Assembly: GCF_031846515.1 (NCBI RefSeq)
Contig: NZ_JAVRHO010000017.1
Span: 31,281-95,280 of the forward strand
Direction: 5' to 3'
Origin: Autumnicola lenta
GTDB lineage: Bacteria > Bacteroidota > Bacteroidia > Flavobacteriales > Flavobacteriaceae
DNA: 64,000 nucleotides
Shown: positions 63,596-64,000 of the stretch, in pieces
How the letters are laid out: each line of letters opens with the position of its first letter
Position numbering within the stretch: position 1 is the stretch's first letter
Position numbers and translations under genes: made by a program
Notes under the pieces: generated by a model
What the model saw: only the letters and a program-made list of their open reading frames with translations
Told to the model about the DNA's origin: nothing
Databases searched by the model: none

Positions 63596-63806
63596 TGATT
63601 ATTCTGATTAAACGCTATTAAATCAGACACCCTTCCGTCTTTATCAGCCTCTGGCTGACAAACCCACCTTCCCTTGAAAAAAGGGAAGGAACTTTGGTAG
63701 TATCCGGTTAGCCCTTTTTAATTCTGCAAGGTTTATAAAACCATGGGGCCTTATTTTTTTAAGATGATGCCGGAAAAATGGCCAATATCGGCTTCTAATA
63801 AAAAAT

Positions 63807-63870
63807 CCGCGTGAGGGATAGGAGCGGCTACCTTGTAGCGCGGATAGCCCGGCCCGAAGGGCACGCCCTA
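63807..63870 (+). repeat. GC-rich REP-like element
   Basis: CCGCGTGAGGGATAG, a short GGCTACCTTGTAGCG arm pair, then GCGGATAGCCCGGCCCGAAGGGC and ACGCCC. Much more GC-rich than the surroundings. It matches my memory of a dispersed flavobacterial intergenic repeat, but that could not be checked. Confidence 0.6.
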
Positions 63871-64000
63871 ATCAAAAACCTTGTTAAAGTTTCGGAAATA
63901 GGATGATGATTAATATTAACCTGAGTTCGATTAAAAAATAGCCAGCTGTTGTGTCTGGCGAGTTTGATATTTGATGGATGGTTTTTTGGGCAGGAAACTG

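Larger units (their letters stand above)
63529..64000. other. Repeat-rich non-coding end of window
   Basis: No gene. After the terminator come a CCTTCCCTT..AAGGGAAGG hairpin (63667-63689), a degenerate GCCAATATCGGCTTCTA repeat (63781-63798), and a GC-rich REP-like element (63807-63870). The last 130 bases show nothing I can assign. Confidence 0.6.

Overview
The window is chromosomal DNA of a low-GC member of the Bacteroidota, most likely a marine Flavobacteriaceae (Gramella/Salegentibacter-like; the genus is a guess). The evidence is a FolK-deoxynucleoside kinase fusion, Bacteroidota-type promoters (TTG / TAnnTTTG), a Na+-pumping NADH:quinone reductase operon, several flavobacterial families of unknown function (DUF2797, DUF3667, DUF5103/T9SS plug), very large proteins with type IX secretion (T9SS) sorting domains, and dispersed palindromic intergenic repeats.

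Layout. 1-2.8 kb: 3' end of a beta-helix protein, folK-dNK (minus), and a YhhQ-type transporter gene with no usable start codon in frame. 2.8-10 kb: AsmA-like protein, DUF2797 protein, GH3-family protein and an FAD-dependent oxidoreductase. 10-10.7 kb: a repeat-rich gap with tRNA-Gly(UCC) and two extra copies of its 3' tail plus terminator. 10.7-19.7 kb: housekeeping and envelope genes (two GNATs, ClpP, two L,D-transpeptidases facing each other, gpmI, a thioredoxin-like lipoprotein, a HAD-like protein, map with an overlapping NUMOD4/HNH gene, and a methyltransferase). 19.7-27.1 kb (minus): nqrABCDEF, a 118-aa protein of unknown function and apbE. ApbE covalently attaches FMN to Nqr subunits, so this is one functional unit. 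27.3-32.5 kb: T9SS plug-domain protein, DUF3667 membrane protein, apaG, an NRDE/TANGO2-family protein and pruA.

32.85-60.4 kb is the standout: three consecutive same-strand giant genes (3691, 3105 and 2214 aa) encoding secreted modular proteins. Each has an N-terminal export signal, long and different arrays of PKD/SprB/HYR/Ig-like repeats, a LamG-like domain, a conserved C-terminal scaffold of about 600-750 residues, and a C-terminal T9SS type A-like sorting domain. The second and third are clearly recent paralogues in their C-terminal halves but carry different N-terminal repeat arrays. The third gene is bracketed by copies of the same 18-19 bp stem hairpin.

60.5-63.5 kb: rsmG (minus), a fatty-acid desaturase and a PLP aminotransferase. 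The window ends in about 470 bp of repeat-rich non-coding DNA.

No CRISPR array, insertion sequence, prophage or restriction-modification system was seen. The most promising candidates for undescribed biology are the giant-adhesin triplet with its swappable repeat arrays on a common scaffold, and the linked families of dispersed hairpins.
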